A stretch of DNA of 64,000 nucleotides from Hydractinia symbiolongicarpus (lineage: Eukaryota > Cnidaria > Hydrozoa > Anthoathecata > Hydractiniidae), in assembly GCF_029227915.1 (NCBI RefSeq), contig NC_079879.1, positions 10,664,001 to 10,728,000 on the forward strand, read 5' to 3'. Positions 23,913-34,666 of this stretch are shown here, piece by piece. Positions within the stretch are counted from its first letter, which is position 1. Every line of letters starts with the position of its first letter. The position numbers were made by a program, and so were the translations under genes. The notes under the pieces are model-generated. The model did not search any database and was not told the DNA's origin. It saw only the letters and a list, made by a program, of their open reading frames with translations.

Positions 23913-26900
23913 GTAAGATTTAATTTTCTCTTTTTTTCACACATTAACTTTGTTTTTCATAAGTTGATATTATGTAACTAATTGAAAAATATTATTTAAA
24001 TCTTCGTTCTGAGCCTGTTAAATAAATTAACAAATTCCAAAATGTTATCCGTAAAAACTAGAAAAATCAGGGTAAACGAAGTAAATTTACGTACTATATA
24101 TCAGTAAAATATATTAAAGGCAGAGAAGATTCAGTAAAACTAGTTCCTAAAGTAGTAAAATAAAACAAAACAAGAAAACTAGATGAAAAAAGTCAATTGC
24201 ACATTCAAAATTTAGTCCGTTCAACTATGGCAAATACGGACAAGTTGTTTTTGACATGTACTATTACCGCACGATTGACATGATGATTTTTGACTTAGTA
24301 ATTTGTCTTGAGTTACACCATGTTCCAATCCTTCAATACAAATTTTGCATCTTCTTCTCCTTTCACCTACAGCGGGAAATCTAGTATTGTTGGGGTCACG
24401 GCATTCGGGATACCCATCGATACAAGTGTTAACAGAATTTTTTGTTTGATGCTTGGCTTTATTCTTTTTCTCTTTTGTCGGGGTACTAACAACATACGAA
24501 CCCAAGATCAGATGGTTCTTGTCGTCTGAATAAAAATCAGTCAAAAGGACCTCCCGCTTATCAACGTTTTTGATATCCTTCGGTAAATCACTTCTGTTTG
24601 CAATCCGGGTACTAATGCAAGTTACATATTTTTCAGTGAGAAACCATGTTGCAAGGATAAACGCGATCTAATGAGATTGATGATCAGTTACATGGTTACA
24701 TTTTCTGTACCTGTACGATAAAATTCACCATCTCCAGCTTGTGGTTTGCCTGCATATAGCGGGCGTAGTTTCCATCAAACATGTCATGCATTTCTTGTTG
24801 AATATTTCCAAAACTTTTCATGCAGCCGCAAAGCAATCTTGTTTCCAGCGTGCAGCACGTGTAGATTCGTCATCAAAACAAAAACACCGTAAGAACAAAG
24901 AATCGGTTACGTGACATGGTTGCAGCAAATATTGGCGGTCCAAACCAAAAAGAGCTTTAGGAGTGAAAAATTATGGAGGCAGAAAAGTCCCCTATACAAA
25001 TCAATCTAACAAAAGCTTGAATCCTCGTTGATTGCCGTGACCTTCATGCCGAGTCACGTAAGTTACTAATTTTTCTGTTAGTATTTTCTACTATTAGTTC
25101 AAACATTTTTTTGGTAAAAAACATGTGAAACGCATCAACAAGTTCACAAGTATTTCTAGCCCTGGGCACTGGACCTAGTTTGCCTTTTATAACATCGGCC
25201 CTTCTCTGTCAACCAATATTGTCTGGTTTCTGGTTTAAAAAGTTATATAAAAGTGTTTCCTTTTTATCCTGTTTATTTTTAATGATACCTTTTCTTTACC
25301 TTTTCAGGAATATTCATTGGCTGGTAGCTGGATTCATCAAGGGCAGATTCTATGGAATGGACTCTTCTGTGATAATTTGATAATTGAGCATTCTTTTTGT
25401 GTACGTGGGTTGGGGTTGGGTTCTTTATCGTTATCGCTGTCGTTTTCACCGTCACCGCTGCCGTTTCCCCTGTTTGCGCTATCTTGTTTTCTGCTACCAT
25501 ATTTTGCTCCTTATCGGACTCACCATGATCTTCATCTGGAATTTGTAAGTCTAAAAAGTGTAATTGGAAATGTTGCAGAGAAAAAAATATATATACAAAG
25601 TTATACCGTAAGAAATATAGAAAATGTGGCCTGCGAGTATTGACCATGCACGATTACTTATTTCTATTTATAAATTACCAACTAATAAGCATAAATATTG
25701 ACAAATTGATTAAATAATGATACACCTGCGTCTTCATCCTTGTACACAATTTGCAGGATGTCGTTTACCGCAGCTTGAGCAGATATTTTTTGCCTTTTTA
25801 TTTTTATAATTTATTACTAAAATTGTAAATTAATATATATAAACAGTTAGAAATATATTAGAAAGAGTCACTGTAACATTGACAGGGCATTGCTTAACAT
25901 TTTTGTGCAAATTTTGTACGTAAGAGTCGCACTAAACAATTACCTGAAAGCAAAAAAATCTGCAAAAAATTGTAATTTTCGGCCGGTCACTACTAACTGG
26001 TAAAATTAGGGAAATTTTTTATTCAAATCTTTTTGTTTTTCAAAAGCGGGTTCTAAATATAGAAAAGTAAAAGTCAGGCGATTTCACAACGAACAATGCC
26101 CCCTCCTCTTAATGTCCAAAAGTGTTAATACGAAAATCTAATTTATTGAATTGTTGTAATGATTCGCATTGGCAGGCATAGTGTGTATAACTTTGAGAAA
26201 GAGAAAAAGCCTTGCCTGGATTTCCTCACAATTAAGAGGTAGCAATTGCCTCGCAATAAATTTTGCCGATTTTTTTGTTATCCGCAGTAACGATCACAAC
26301 TTCAAGGATATTTTATAATACAAAATTTGCATTGTTTTTACACCTACACTCTTGAATTTGATACCCCCCTTTCCTTTCCTTTCCGAAAAGATTTGGCTAC
26401 GGGGCTGCAATTCTTGCTTTTTCCTAAAATTTAACTTTCCAGATTAATTTAACCGTATACCATAGCCAAACGGGAAACCGCTAGAGAAGGTCCCTAAAAT
26501 AGGGTTGCCCCAGGACAGAAAACTGGGATTCACTTTAATTTAATCTAAAATCAATGCAAGAGAACAGAGGAAAACAAATACGACTTCTATAGGGCTTAAG
26601 AGGGTACTTGGTCAAATATTAATAGCAAAAGTCAGTCACTATTTTAGTTTTCGCCAATGTTCAAGCGTAGACAGAACGTATGTTCCCAGAAAGAATTTAG
26701 GCTATCATTTGTTGTTGTTTTTTCAATTAATTTTATCATTTATTTTGATAAATCACAGTCACAGACGAAAGTAATGATACCTTTAGGATTTTGAGGGTAA
26801 ACTTGCATACAATCAAATGATTTTTTATACCACATTATATTTTAACAGTTTCTAAATACTTCTTTTTTCTTTTCTCGAGTTATTCTTAGTCTACTTTGCT

Positions 26901-29900
26901 TACGCTTTAAGACAGCTATTTTGGATTTTTGAATACATCGGTAGACGAGTAAAAATTTTGTTCCACTTTCAAAAATGCAGAAAACAAATAAGCAAATACA
27001 CTGCTCTGTAAACGAATGAGTGTAAACAATTCACTCATTAAAAACGTAGTGTGAACTAGGCTTTATAAATGTGGGGAAATGTTAACTTACTTTTTTATAT
27101 CGCGCGATTAATTGCAAGCAGCAAACCATATATGGATAGAACAATCCATTTGCGCAATCCAAAGAAGAAAAACATGTTGTCCACACTGTATCTCATGTTT
27201 TTATTTTTTAACTGTCTCCTTCTATCTATATGATTATCCAAAAGAAGACAGAAAAGTGTTTGCCTCTATGTCTGATTTGCGTTTAGGGATTTAATTTTAT
27301 ATTTTTTCTTTTAGAGACTTCTGATGCTCATACAAACCTTTCTTGTTGCTAACGTCTTGGCGAGACATTACCATATCAGGAGGCGAAAAACTCATATGCG
27401 AAGGCGAGTAACACATACTCGACGGCGAGTAACAAGTCAACATTCTGATCTTACAGAAAACCAAAACAACATCAAAAATATTCTGACCAGAGAGCGAAAA
27501 AAACATTCAAAGGTGGTGCAGTTTAAAAAGGCGATGGACAAGGACGTTCGCACTTTCCTGAAAAATAAACAAGTGTACAACGGTGAGTTTGGTTACTTAT
27601 ATGCTTTCTAGTAAAAGATTGCACGCTTGCAACGTTGGAAGGTCTAATCAATTCCCATTTTCCTCTCAAGCACTAACACGGTCTCAATTCTAATCATTAA
27701 GGTTAGCTACGGTCATCAAAATTTGACCGTTTGAGTAGTATCTATATGCTGCTGTGCTGGTAAATGCAAGAAGGGTATAAACAAGAAGAGATAACAAAGA
27801 TTTTTTCTACCTACTATGTCTATAATTATTGAAATATAACATCTTATAGGCTTAAAGGCCAGCATCCATAATTTTTGCCTTTTTTGTGTAAACTACTAAG
27901 AATTCAGTCAAAATTATATCATTCTACTGTCAAACTGTTATCTAGATATCTCCTAAAAATTAAAAAAACAACAAGAGGACGTAGCAATATCATATGCAAA
28001 CATTTTTAGCAGTATATCAATTTTGACAAAAATACATGTGCAAAAACCATTAGGAGCAATTTTCATGATTTAAATAGCTAAGTCAAAGTATAAATAAAAT
28101 GGGAGTCACGTTTGGGTCGTGTAAAACACTTTTCCATCTTATTATACTAGGAAAATGCGAAATAAAAACATCATGAATTAACGGTCTTCAGATCACAAAA
28201 ACCACTCAGGTGATAAAAAAAATGCCTATGAATGATATTTTTTGTAAAATTTTGTTGCAGGATACCTTTAAAAAAATATCACCTAATCTCAGTTTGTACG
28301 GACTTTTCAACATACAATGGCTTTATAAACAGCAGGCAGGTTGATTTTACCTGCCCGGTCTGAATAGGGTTACACTATCCTTCATCCATCCCGGACAAAC
28401 TTGAATGCGTGTCCTTTGAAATATTATAACCAGTTCATTTTGTGTTTTTAGCAGCTAACCACTGTTATTATTGTAAAATAGAAAATCAACCAAATAAGTT
28501 TTGAAGTATAGTTGTTTGCCTAAAAATGTGCTGACACAGCATATTTTTAATTATCGAATACCTCCTTTACAGCCGCTAAAACAAGTTTATATCTTCCTAA
28601 AAAAATTATGAAGCTATTTTTTAAAATTCTTCGTTCTTCTTTCCAAGTTTCATTCTCTTAAAATAGGTTTTTAAAGAAGCGTTAAACAACTTTACCACAA
28701 AATTCGAGAAGCGTTAAGTACATGATTGGTCCCTTATTCCGTCCTTTATTATAGAATAACAGTAAAAATTTATAAATATCTTGTCAATTTTTTTATTGTC
28801 CCTGTACTAATGGGTCTCCATTTCGTGCGCAGTTTACACAACTTGGCTTTACAAACAGACAGACGGACTGCGGGTATGATTAGGAGAACATTTGCTAGTC
28901 CGTTGAGAATCCACGAAAATTCACCCGTCTTAACGACTTAAACAATTTCGTGCATGGTTTAGCACCACCCAGTTTTAGCCGATAGACAGCAACTATTATT
29001 ATCGAAACTAGCTGTGGGACTCAGTATCGAAACTCCGTGTTTAGCTACAAGTAACTATGTGACCCGGTGTTAAACGGCACGATGAGTGCCTTATAACGCA
29101 CTTAGCCACAAATTAAGCCACACATCCAGGTGGAGCGCTTTAGTACAAGTGTACAATATGTCGTGAAACAAGTGAAGCGCACTTAACATTATGGTATTTC
29201 AGGTTAATATATTTTTAAAAACAAACTTCACCTGAAATAAAAGCACAATGTACAAACTTCTCCTGTCATAGTAAAAACAATCGATCAATATTATCTTATT
29301 CTACGGAATAACCTTTCGTGAAAGTTTCAAAATTAATTGTGACACCAGGGTAAGCGTTTAGTACAGGTAAACCGTCCGTATAGTCATAATACAAAAAACT
29401 TTATTGCAACCTCTGTTTATATTAAAACGCAGAAAACAGCCCGTCATCCAGTTTAAAAAATCACTAAGCAATTTTATTTGGCGGAATAAGTTTTCATGGC
29501 AGTATTATATTCCAGCTATAATTTTGTTGTAGCCAAACTGCATAACTGCATTTGGCTACTTTTACTTTATCACAAGAGCCAGCTAAAGAACTAGCTAGGC
29601 AGTCACAACCCCAACGTAAAAATAGATACTGTTTGCTAGAATAAAACACTCCTACATTCATCTTAGCATATGAAAACATACAAAAAATAAATATTCCTAT
29701 AGATACAAATTATTCAAAAGATAAAAAGTGCAAATGAAGACTTACAAAGTTGACACCATTACAACCAAAATGGCCTTCCTGAGCTTTTTTTCAGGTTTTT
29801 CCGTCATTCTGAAACTTACCGAAACAAAGCTACGCGCAACCATTTTGAATAGAATACGGCTATTAGAAAAGAGACTAGTCGTTGCTCGTGGAAAAATCCA

Positions 29901-31619
29901 CGGGTTCGTCCGTCCTTTATACTTACCCGTCGCAACAAAGTAGATAAAAATATATCGCATTTGATATTCGTGTTTCCGTAACATCATTTTCTAACTCAGC
30001 GGGGGGGAGGGGGGTCCGCGCAGAGACAGACAGACGGAATACGGTTATTATTATAGAGATGGATTGTGATATTTTGAAACAAGTTGGCTCAGATACTGGC
30101 AACACACAAGTCAGCACTTTCCATATAATTAGACTCTTTTGCTTTTAGAATACTAATTTGTAAATATTTAGCAAACAAAAAAACAAAGAAATTGATGGCA
30201 ACTAATAAACGAGACTTAGCTAAAGTGCAAGCAGAATTCGCGAGCATATCTGGGGTGCAAGTCACAGAACTGTTTTGCACCGCTAAAGGAGACGTGGAAA
30301 GCGGTACATTAAACATGTGCAATGAATGTGCATATCGTGTGACGCTACCGGAATCGTAAGTTTAAAATTGAAAATCATTTTTTTGGCGAAAAATTATAAT
30401 TGTTATCTCCTTTTATTTGTTGCTTTTATAACAAATATTAATTGGGGAAACTTTCGCGAGGGAAACTTTCGCGAATTCGCGATTTTTCGCCATTTTCGCG
30501 AAAGTTTATCTCGCGAAAATATGCGAGCTTCTTCATTCGCGAAACTTTATCTCGCGAAAGTTTCCGAAATTCTCGCGAAAGTTTATCCAGTAAGCTATTT
30601 TATCATTTTTCACCAAAACGCACAAAATACTTATAATTCTTATTTCAGGAAAGAAAATTTATAACATTTTCAATTATGCTAAGAATTTTGAAGTTTTTTC
30701 TAACTGAAAAGTTCTTGTTCGCGAAAGTTTATCTCGCAAAAATTTGCGGGTGTCTTCATTTGTTTACCCTAATTTTAATTTTTTTTGACTGCAATAATAA
30801 ATCAGTGAAAGAGAACTTAAGGTAAGTTTAAAAAACGCGTGCTAATTTAGCTTTACATCCAAAGATACCTGCATCGACAACAACAACAACAACAACAACA
30901 ATAACAAAATGTTCTTAACCTAAGTTTCAAAAATAAATTAGGGAGTAGCTTATTATTGCTAGCTCGCAGCGCTAGTAGCTATTGGTATAGGAACGTAAGT
31001 GACTTTCTTTGTACCATTTGGAGATTTTTGACGTCCCTGTATCTCATTATTTCTGCTTGTGGAGCAAACATTTTAGTTGATTGATGAAGTCTTTACTTTC
31101 ATGAAGGAAATTTCCGGTAACAAATAATTACACGCACTTTTTCGCAATGTTTGTTTTTCAAGAAATAATGTCACTCAGTATCCCTGTTCGAGCCCGGGCA
31201 TGTCCAGGCAAGGTTGAATTATTTTCCCCATATGCTTGTTGCGAAGAAAAATGATTTAAGAACCTGGGCTAGCTCTTATGCTTTTACAGTAAATCAAAAT
31301 TCATTTAGACTGTTGTTTTGAGAGCTAGTTTACGTTTATTCTTTCATTCTGGTAAACTATATTTCCCCAAAAATCTGTTTTCAGGTTTTATCCTCGTCAT
31401 CACTACCACTTTACTTGCGGTAACTCTAATGATTATTCATGCCTTCATGGAGAAGGAACTTGCATGGAGAACGTTATGACTACTACAGTGAAGTACGATG
31501 AACAAGAAGTTGGATGGAGCAATTTTCCTGATTGGAAAGATTATCCCATTGCTTTCACTAGTTCTTGCTCCTGCCAAATTATACAAGGCAGTTTCTTGGG
31601 TGGTTTTGTTACAGGTTAA
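23910..31619 (+). CDS. Secreted PTTH/Trunk-like cystine-knot protein, copy 2
   Basis: Proposed exons: 23910-23912 (ATG only, donor GTAAGA), 27315-27582, 30172-30355 and 31385-31619, giving 229 residues with intact frame. An alternative start is an in-frame ATG at 27324 in exon 2, but a TAG directly precedes that exon, so splicing from 23910 explains the layout better. By hand alignment with copy 1, 60 of 78 residues match in the last exon and all eight cystine-knot cysteines are kept. Against copies 1 and 3 it lacks 19 pro-region residues that contain one cysteine, and its other pro-region cysteine is Tyr (KQVY). The Lys103-Arg104 site is kept. It lies in the duplicated block and its introns are enlarged by mobile elements. 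Function is inferred as for copy 1. Confidence 0.75.
24221..25647 (-). pseudogene. piggyBac-like transposase relic in intron 1 of copy 2
   Basis: The minus-strand frame 24544-24221 ends in a cysteine-rich stretch (RCKIC, then CQSCG, then C and RIC) typical of the C-terminal zinc-binding tail of piggyBac-type transposases. It follows an NNTRFPAVGERRR segment and, upstream, YVVSTPTKEKKN. A second minus-strand frame (25647-25279) contains ALDESSYQPMNIPE and could be the N-terminal side. The catalytic core between them is missing or unrecognisable. Assignment is by motif memory and is moderate. I found no clear terminal repeats. Confidence 0.4.
25650..27314 (+). other. 3' part of copy 2 intron 1
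   Basis: From about 26105 on it aligns with 10918-11839. It carries one extra stretch of about 300 bp (near 26370-26690) that copy 1 lacks. A TTTATAAATGTGGGG word at 27061 (TTTATAAAAGTGGGA at 11551 in copy 1) and CTTTCAAAAATGCAGAAAA are conserved, but the reading frames there are not shared, so I treat it as non-coding. Confidence 0.5.
28717..28900 (+). mobile_element. ACTAGTC-family element fragment in copy 2 intron 2
   Basis: Contains CCGTCCTTTATTATAGAATA, then a tail with ACAGACAGACGGACTGCGGG and TATGATTAGGAG, directly followed by another head-like word (CTAGTCCGTTGAGAATCCAC). This stretch has no counterpart in copy 1 intron 2, so it was inserted after the duplication or lost from copy 1. 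Confidence 0.4.
29030..29400. repeat. GGTGGAGCG repeat, second locus
   Basis: Shares ATCCAGGTGGAGCGCTTTAG and GTGAAGCGCAC words, in the same order and spacing, with 7740-8335. It lies in intron 2 of copy 2 and is absent from copy 1. Confidence 0.5.
29872..30056 (+). mobile_element. ACTAGTC-family element with defined ends (empty site in copy 1)
   Basis: Starts AGACTAGTCGTTGCTCGTGG with a 6 bp stem hairpin (CGTGGAAAAATCCACG), contains a G-run and GACAGACAGACGG, and ends ACGGTTATTATTATAGA. The flanks TATTAGAAAAG and GATGGATTGTGAT join directly in copy 1 (near 13825-13840, TATTAAAAAG/GATCGAATGTGAT). No target-site duplication longer than 1-2 bases is visible. Confidence 0.65.
30447..30760. repeat. 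TTTCGCGA-rich insertion in copy 2 intron 3
   Basis: About ten copies of CTTTCGCGA or its complement in both orientations within 320 bp, including TTCGCGAATTCGCGA-type palindromes. Copy 1 intron 3 has none of it. It resembles the CTTTCGCGGG ends of the element at 3101-3339 and may be a related MITE. Open frames across it reflect the low-complexity repeat. Confidence 0.55.
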
Positions 31620-31819
31620 TATACTATGGGTTGAAGAACATAAAATTCAAATACAGCAACTTGCTTCTCTTAATTCGACAGTACAACAGGTTTAAAAACC
31701 TACTGCATCAGATTGACAATTAAGGCAAAGCCCAACATTTAAAATAAAATTATTACAAATAGTTTTCCAAAAAAGCAGCTACTTTCTGAAAAATAAAAAT
31801 TCGATAATGAGTGACTAAA

Positions 31820-31960
31820 GCGACTTTCTTTACGACTTTTTCACCGACATTTTTTACAGACCTTTTTCATAAACTTTTTTCACCGACTTTTTTTACCGAC
31901 CTATCTTACCGACTTTTTTAATCGACCTTTTTACTGACTTTTCTCACCGACTGTTTTACT
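31820..31960. repeat. CCGACTTTTTT minisatellite downstream of copy 2
   Basis: Imperfect units with CCGACTTTTTT and CGACCTTTTT, counterpart of 15366-15490. Units have diverged in number and sequence from those of copy 1. Confidence 0.65.
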
Positions 31961-32133
31961 TAGTCCTCCTTCTTTGTCTCCCTTAATTTTTGACCTAAAG
32001 AGTGCTCAGTCCTGTATAGAGTATTGTGTATATTTTGGTCATATGTATATTTACAAATCTTTTATTTTTAAAAATAGGCTTAATAAGCGACCATAATAAT
32101 ATCTGCATTTTGTTCACTAGATTGTCATACTAA

Positions 32134-32430
32134 TTAAAATGGTCCATCCTTGGCACAGCGAGGTTCATATTTACAATACTGTGAATATGAACCTCGCATG
32201 GTCGTATGGGATAACTCTGCTAATTCCTTCACTACGCTTAATTCGTCGATAGCACGGATTAATCCTAAGTCTCTAACATATCTCTGTGTTGTACGGGTTA
32301 CATTTTCGCTAAAATTTCGATATTTCACGTCGCATCTACGGACCTTTCCATCTTTATCGACTGTAACAGACGTCACCATTCCGTATTGATAAGTACAACA
32401 TAGGGGATTTTCCTGCTTCAGGAATAGCAC
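32134..32430 (-). pseudogene. BEL/Pao pol C-terminal (DUF5641-like) fragment
   Basis: The minus-strand frame contains YQYGMVTSV, DGKVRRCDVKY and a following TRTTQRYVRDLG, as in the DUF5641 segment that follows the integrase in BEL/Pao polyproteins. It lies just downstream (on the minus strand) of the integrase fragment. Its last residues run into the inverted repeat at 32159-32196. No long terminal repeat is visible beyond it. Confidence 0.6.
32159..32196. repeat. 13 bp inverted repeat at the duplication/BEL junction
   Basis: Arms 32159-32171 (CGAGGTTCATATT) and 32184-32196 are perfect reverse complements around a 12-base loop. The left arm and loop resemble copy 1 sequence near 16149-16168, so the paralogous block seems to reach this point and then fold back. 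Confidence 0.7.
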
Positions 32431-32649
32431 TATGTCGCCGACTTTTATACAATGATCGCTATTGAACCGCTTTGGTTAATGCATTAATTTGGGCAAGTGT
32501 AATATTAACCACCCTTCGAACCATACTTCGAGCACCTTTTGATTTTCTCTTCACAATTTCTTAGGCTTTGATACCAAGTCAAATCCTCCGGTTGGACTGC
32601 ACTTATTATTTCGGCCTAGTAACAGTCGGTTTGGTGTGATTAAATCCAT

Positions 32650-33369
32650 CTACTCGAAGTCGGAAACGAAATTTCCTAGCGAAAGTGGTAAATCATTGAT
32701 CGTGTTTGAGATTTTTGACGATAAGGTTTCCCACTGTAAAATCGATAATCTTTCATTGTGAGCATTTTCCTCGATGGAAGCTTTAATTTCTTTGATTTTC
32801 CTCTCAACTTTCCTGTGAAAGTTATGACCACCTACTGGACACGTCTTGAATTGAACATTCATCTTTAAGGGCGACGCTTTCTTTATGTCCGTAAAGTTAA
32901 GTTTCATGGAACAGCTGCTGACAATTTGGCTACCTTCGTCCGGTAGCAGAAATTTCGTGTGTCTTATTTCACTTGCAAACCTTACGAAGGTTTGTATAAA
33001 ACTCTCCGCACTATAGTCATCCATTACCTTGATCTTAACGGCTGATGTTGTAGCGTAGCAAAATACTGCCATCCAAATTTTTACTGTCTTTATCTTGCGA
33101 TGTGTTGAGTAAGACGGAAATGGTCCTGCTAAATCTACTTGTGTAACATAAAATGCAGGCGCAATTGTGATGTTTGCATTTAAGATTGGGATATAGCTAA
33201 ATTTTAAAACATAGCAGTACACAGTTTCAATTCTAGAATGTTTTGCAACGTCACTATACCAATGTACTTCATTCACAATACTATACGCTAGAGGTGAATG
33301 TTTATCTATGATAGGCACACAGGATGTAGCGGTGCTTAAATCTTTCATGACATTCGAGAAGTGTTCCAA
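32650..33369 (-). pseudogene. BEL/Pao integrase fragment
   Basis: A 239-residue open frame on the minus strand. VDLAGPF (Asp79), LPDEGSQ (Asp144) and FHRKVERKIKEIK (Glu189) give the DDE triad expected of a BEL/Pao integrase, and HSPLAYSIVNEVHW near residues 24-37 matches the preceding zinc-binding region. The triad is present but the polyprotein around it is broken, with no reverse transcriptase palm or RNase H between it and the upstream fragment. It is not expected to be active. Confidence 0.75.
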
Positions 33370-33375
33370 TACTAT

Positions 33376-33600
33376 TCACGTTTTTAGAAGAGAGCATTCT
33401 TCAGGTATCTTGGTAATGTCTAAATCCTGTTGCCAGATGTAGCATTGAAGACACCAATGAGATTCGTGGAGACGCACTGTGTTGTACATTTTCCTGATGT
33501 CAGTATGAAATGCAATTTTGTGTGACATCCACCGAATAACGATATCGACCAACCTATTCATATTGTTTGATCCTTTGGCAAGTATGTCTTCATGATAGGA
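33376..33600 (-). pseudogene. BEL/Pao reverse transcriptase fragment
   Basis: The minus-strand frame contains DIRKMYN (the first catalytic Asp region of BEL/Pao reverse transcriptase) followed by RLHESHWCLQCYIWQQDLD. The rest of the enzyme, including the YxDD-type motif, and RNase H are absent, and the integrase frame begins right after. A large internal deletion is the simplest explanation. Confidence 0.65.
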
Positions 33601-33699
33601 GCCAAATACTTAAGGTATCATCCTTTATTAATATTTCAACTCCCATCAGGACTGTCTATATATCGTTCCTTCTTCAGAAATGCAGACGGTGGAAGAGGT

Positions 33700-34095
33700 G
33701 TAATAGGAGGTCCCCATGAAGTGTTTACTAAAATATAGTCAACGTTTGGCAACTCAAATCAGCTTTGTACGTTTCTAACTGAACAGTACCAACTTTATAA
33801 ATCTGGTTACCATGTTACCTTAGATAACAGCCTGCTAGGAAATAAATGCAGTAAAGAATTCTTTAATGATTCAATGCTTGATGTAATAGAAAACGAGGAT
33901 GACAGATATTTGTACAACATGTCAACGGTCAAAAGGTTGAAATTATTCAATACGGTGGAAAGTGCCGGTACCGTGATTATCTACAGGTGTATAGAGTGTC
34001 GAAACTGCGAAAACTGCAAAATCCACGACGATATCACACCAATGACCATAAAAGAGGACAGCAAGCAAGATGTGATAAATAGGTCAACAAAGTCA
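33700..34095 (+). pseudogene. Inverted BEL/Pao pol linker fragment
   Basis: On the plus strand, opposite to the rest of the element, GGPHEVF near 33710 is followed by LLGNK and VESAGTVIIYRCIECRNCENC, a cysteine-rich segment found between protease and reverse transcriptase in BEL/Pao polyproteins. Its position between those two domains fits, but its strand is reversed, so this piece was inverted. Breakpoints lie near 33600-33700 and 34095. Confidence 0.55.
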
Positions 34096-34097
34096 CT

Positions 34098-34466
34098 TCA
34101 GCGAAGTTGGGGAAGTTTTAGCAGCTTTCTTACATCACCACCACTTTCCACATAACAGGCACGTATATCATCTTCCACTTTACCTTGCAGAGGATACTTT
34201 GGATATGTTGTTGTTATTTTTGGTAAGCATACTCCAGACAATAATGCTTCAGCACTATTGTGTAGCGGTATCTTTACACTATATATACCGTAATTCGATT
34301 GTGTTTTCACGTCTCCAACACCTCCTAATTGTATAGGACAAGCGAATTCTTGAACAGCTCGATTCCCAATCCTTTGAACCGCATCATATCTTGAAACTAG
34401 ATCTCCACATCCGGTATCATAAAACAGGTTAAATCGTTCACCATTAACTTTGGTAGTTTGAAGCAT
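34098..34466 (-). pseudogene. BEL/Pao retropepsin-like aspartic protease
   Basis: Minus-strand frame with FYDTGCGD (Asp17-Thr-Gly), then GNRAVQEF and IQLGGVGDVKT, the layout of the protease at the start of BEL/Pao pol. The C-terminal side is cut by the inversion breakpoint near 34095. Confidence 0.7.
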
Positions 34467-34666
34467 GTAAACTTCTGAATCAGTAATTACATTATTTGGA
34501 ACTTGATTAACCTTATAAAATTGATTTAATTTATAAGATCCGTGAAATGTTAGTTTAATTACCTTTGAATATACATGTAGGTCAACAGGCTGACGAAGAA
34601 TACATTTGTTTCGATACTCGATTAGTAAATTTTCATTTTCATTACTTTCCCTATGTTCGTGACTTA

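Noticed and set aside
25317-25643. 108-residue plus-strand Ser/Leu-rich frame
   Set aside because: Low-complexity T/C-rich sequence opposite the piggyBac-like fragment; no signal beyond composition.
30326-30664. 112-residue frame in copy 2 intron 3
   Set aside because: It starts inside exon 3 in the wrong frame and runs through the TTTCGCGA repeat, so it is an artefact.
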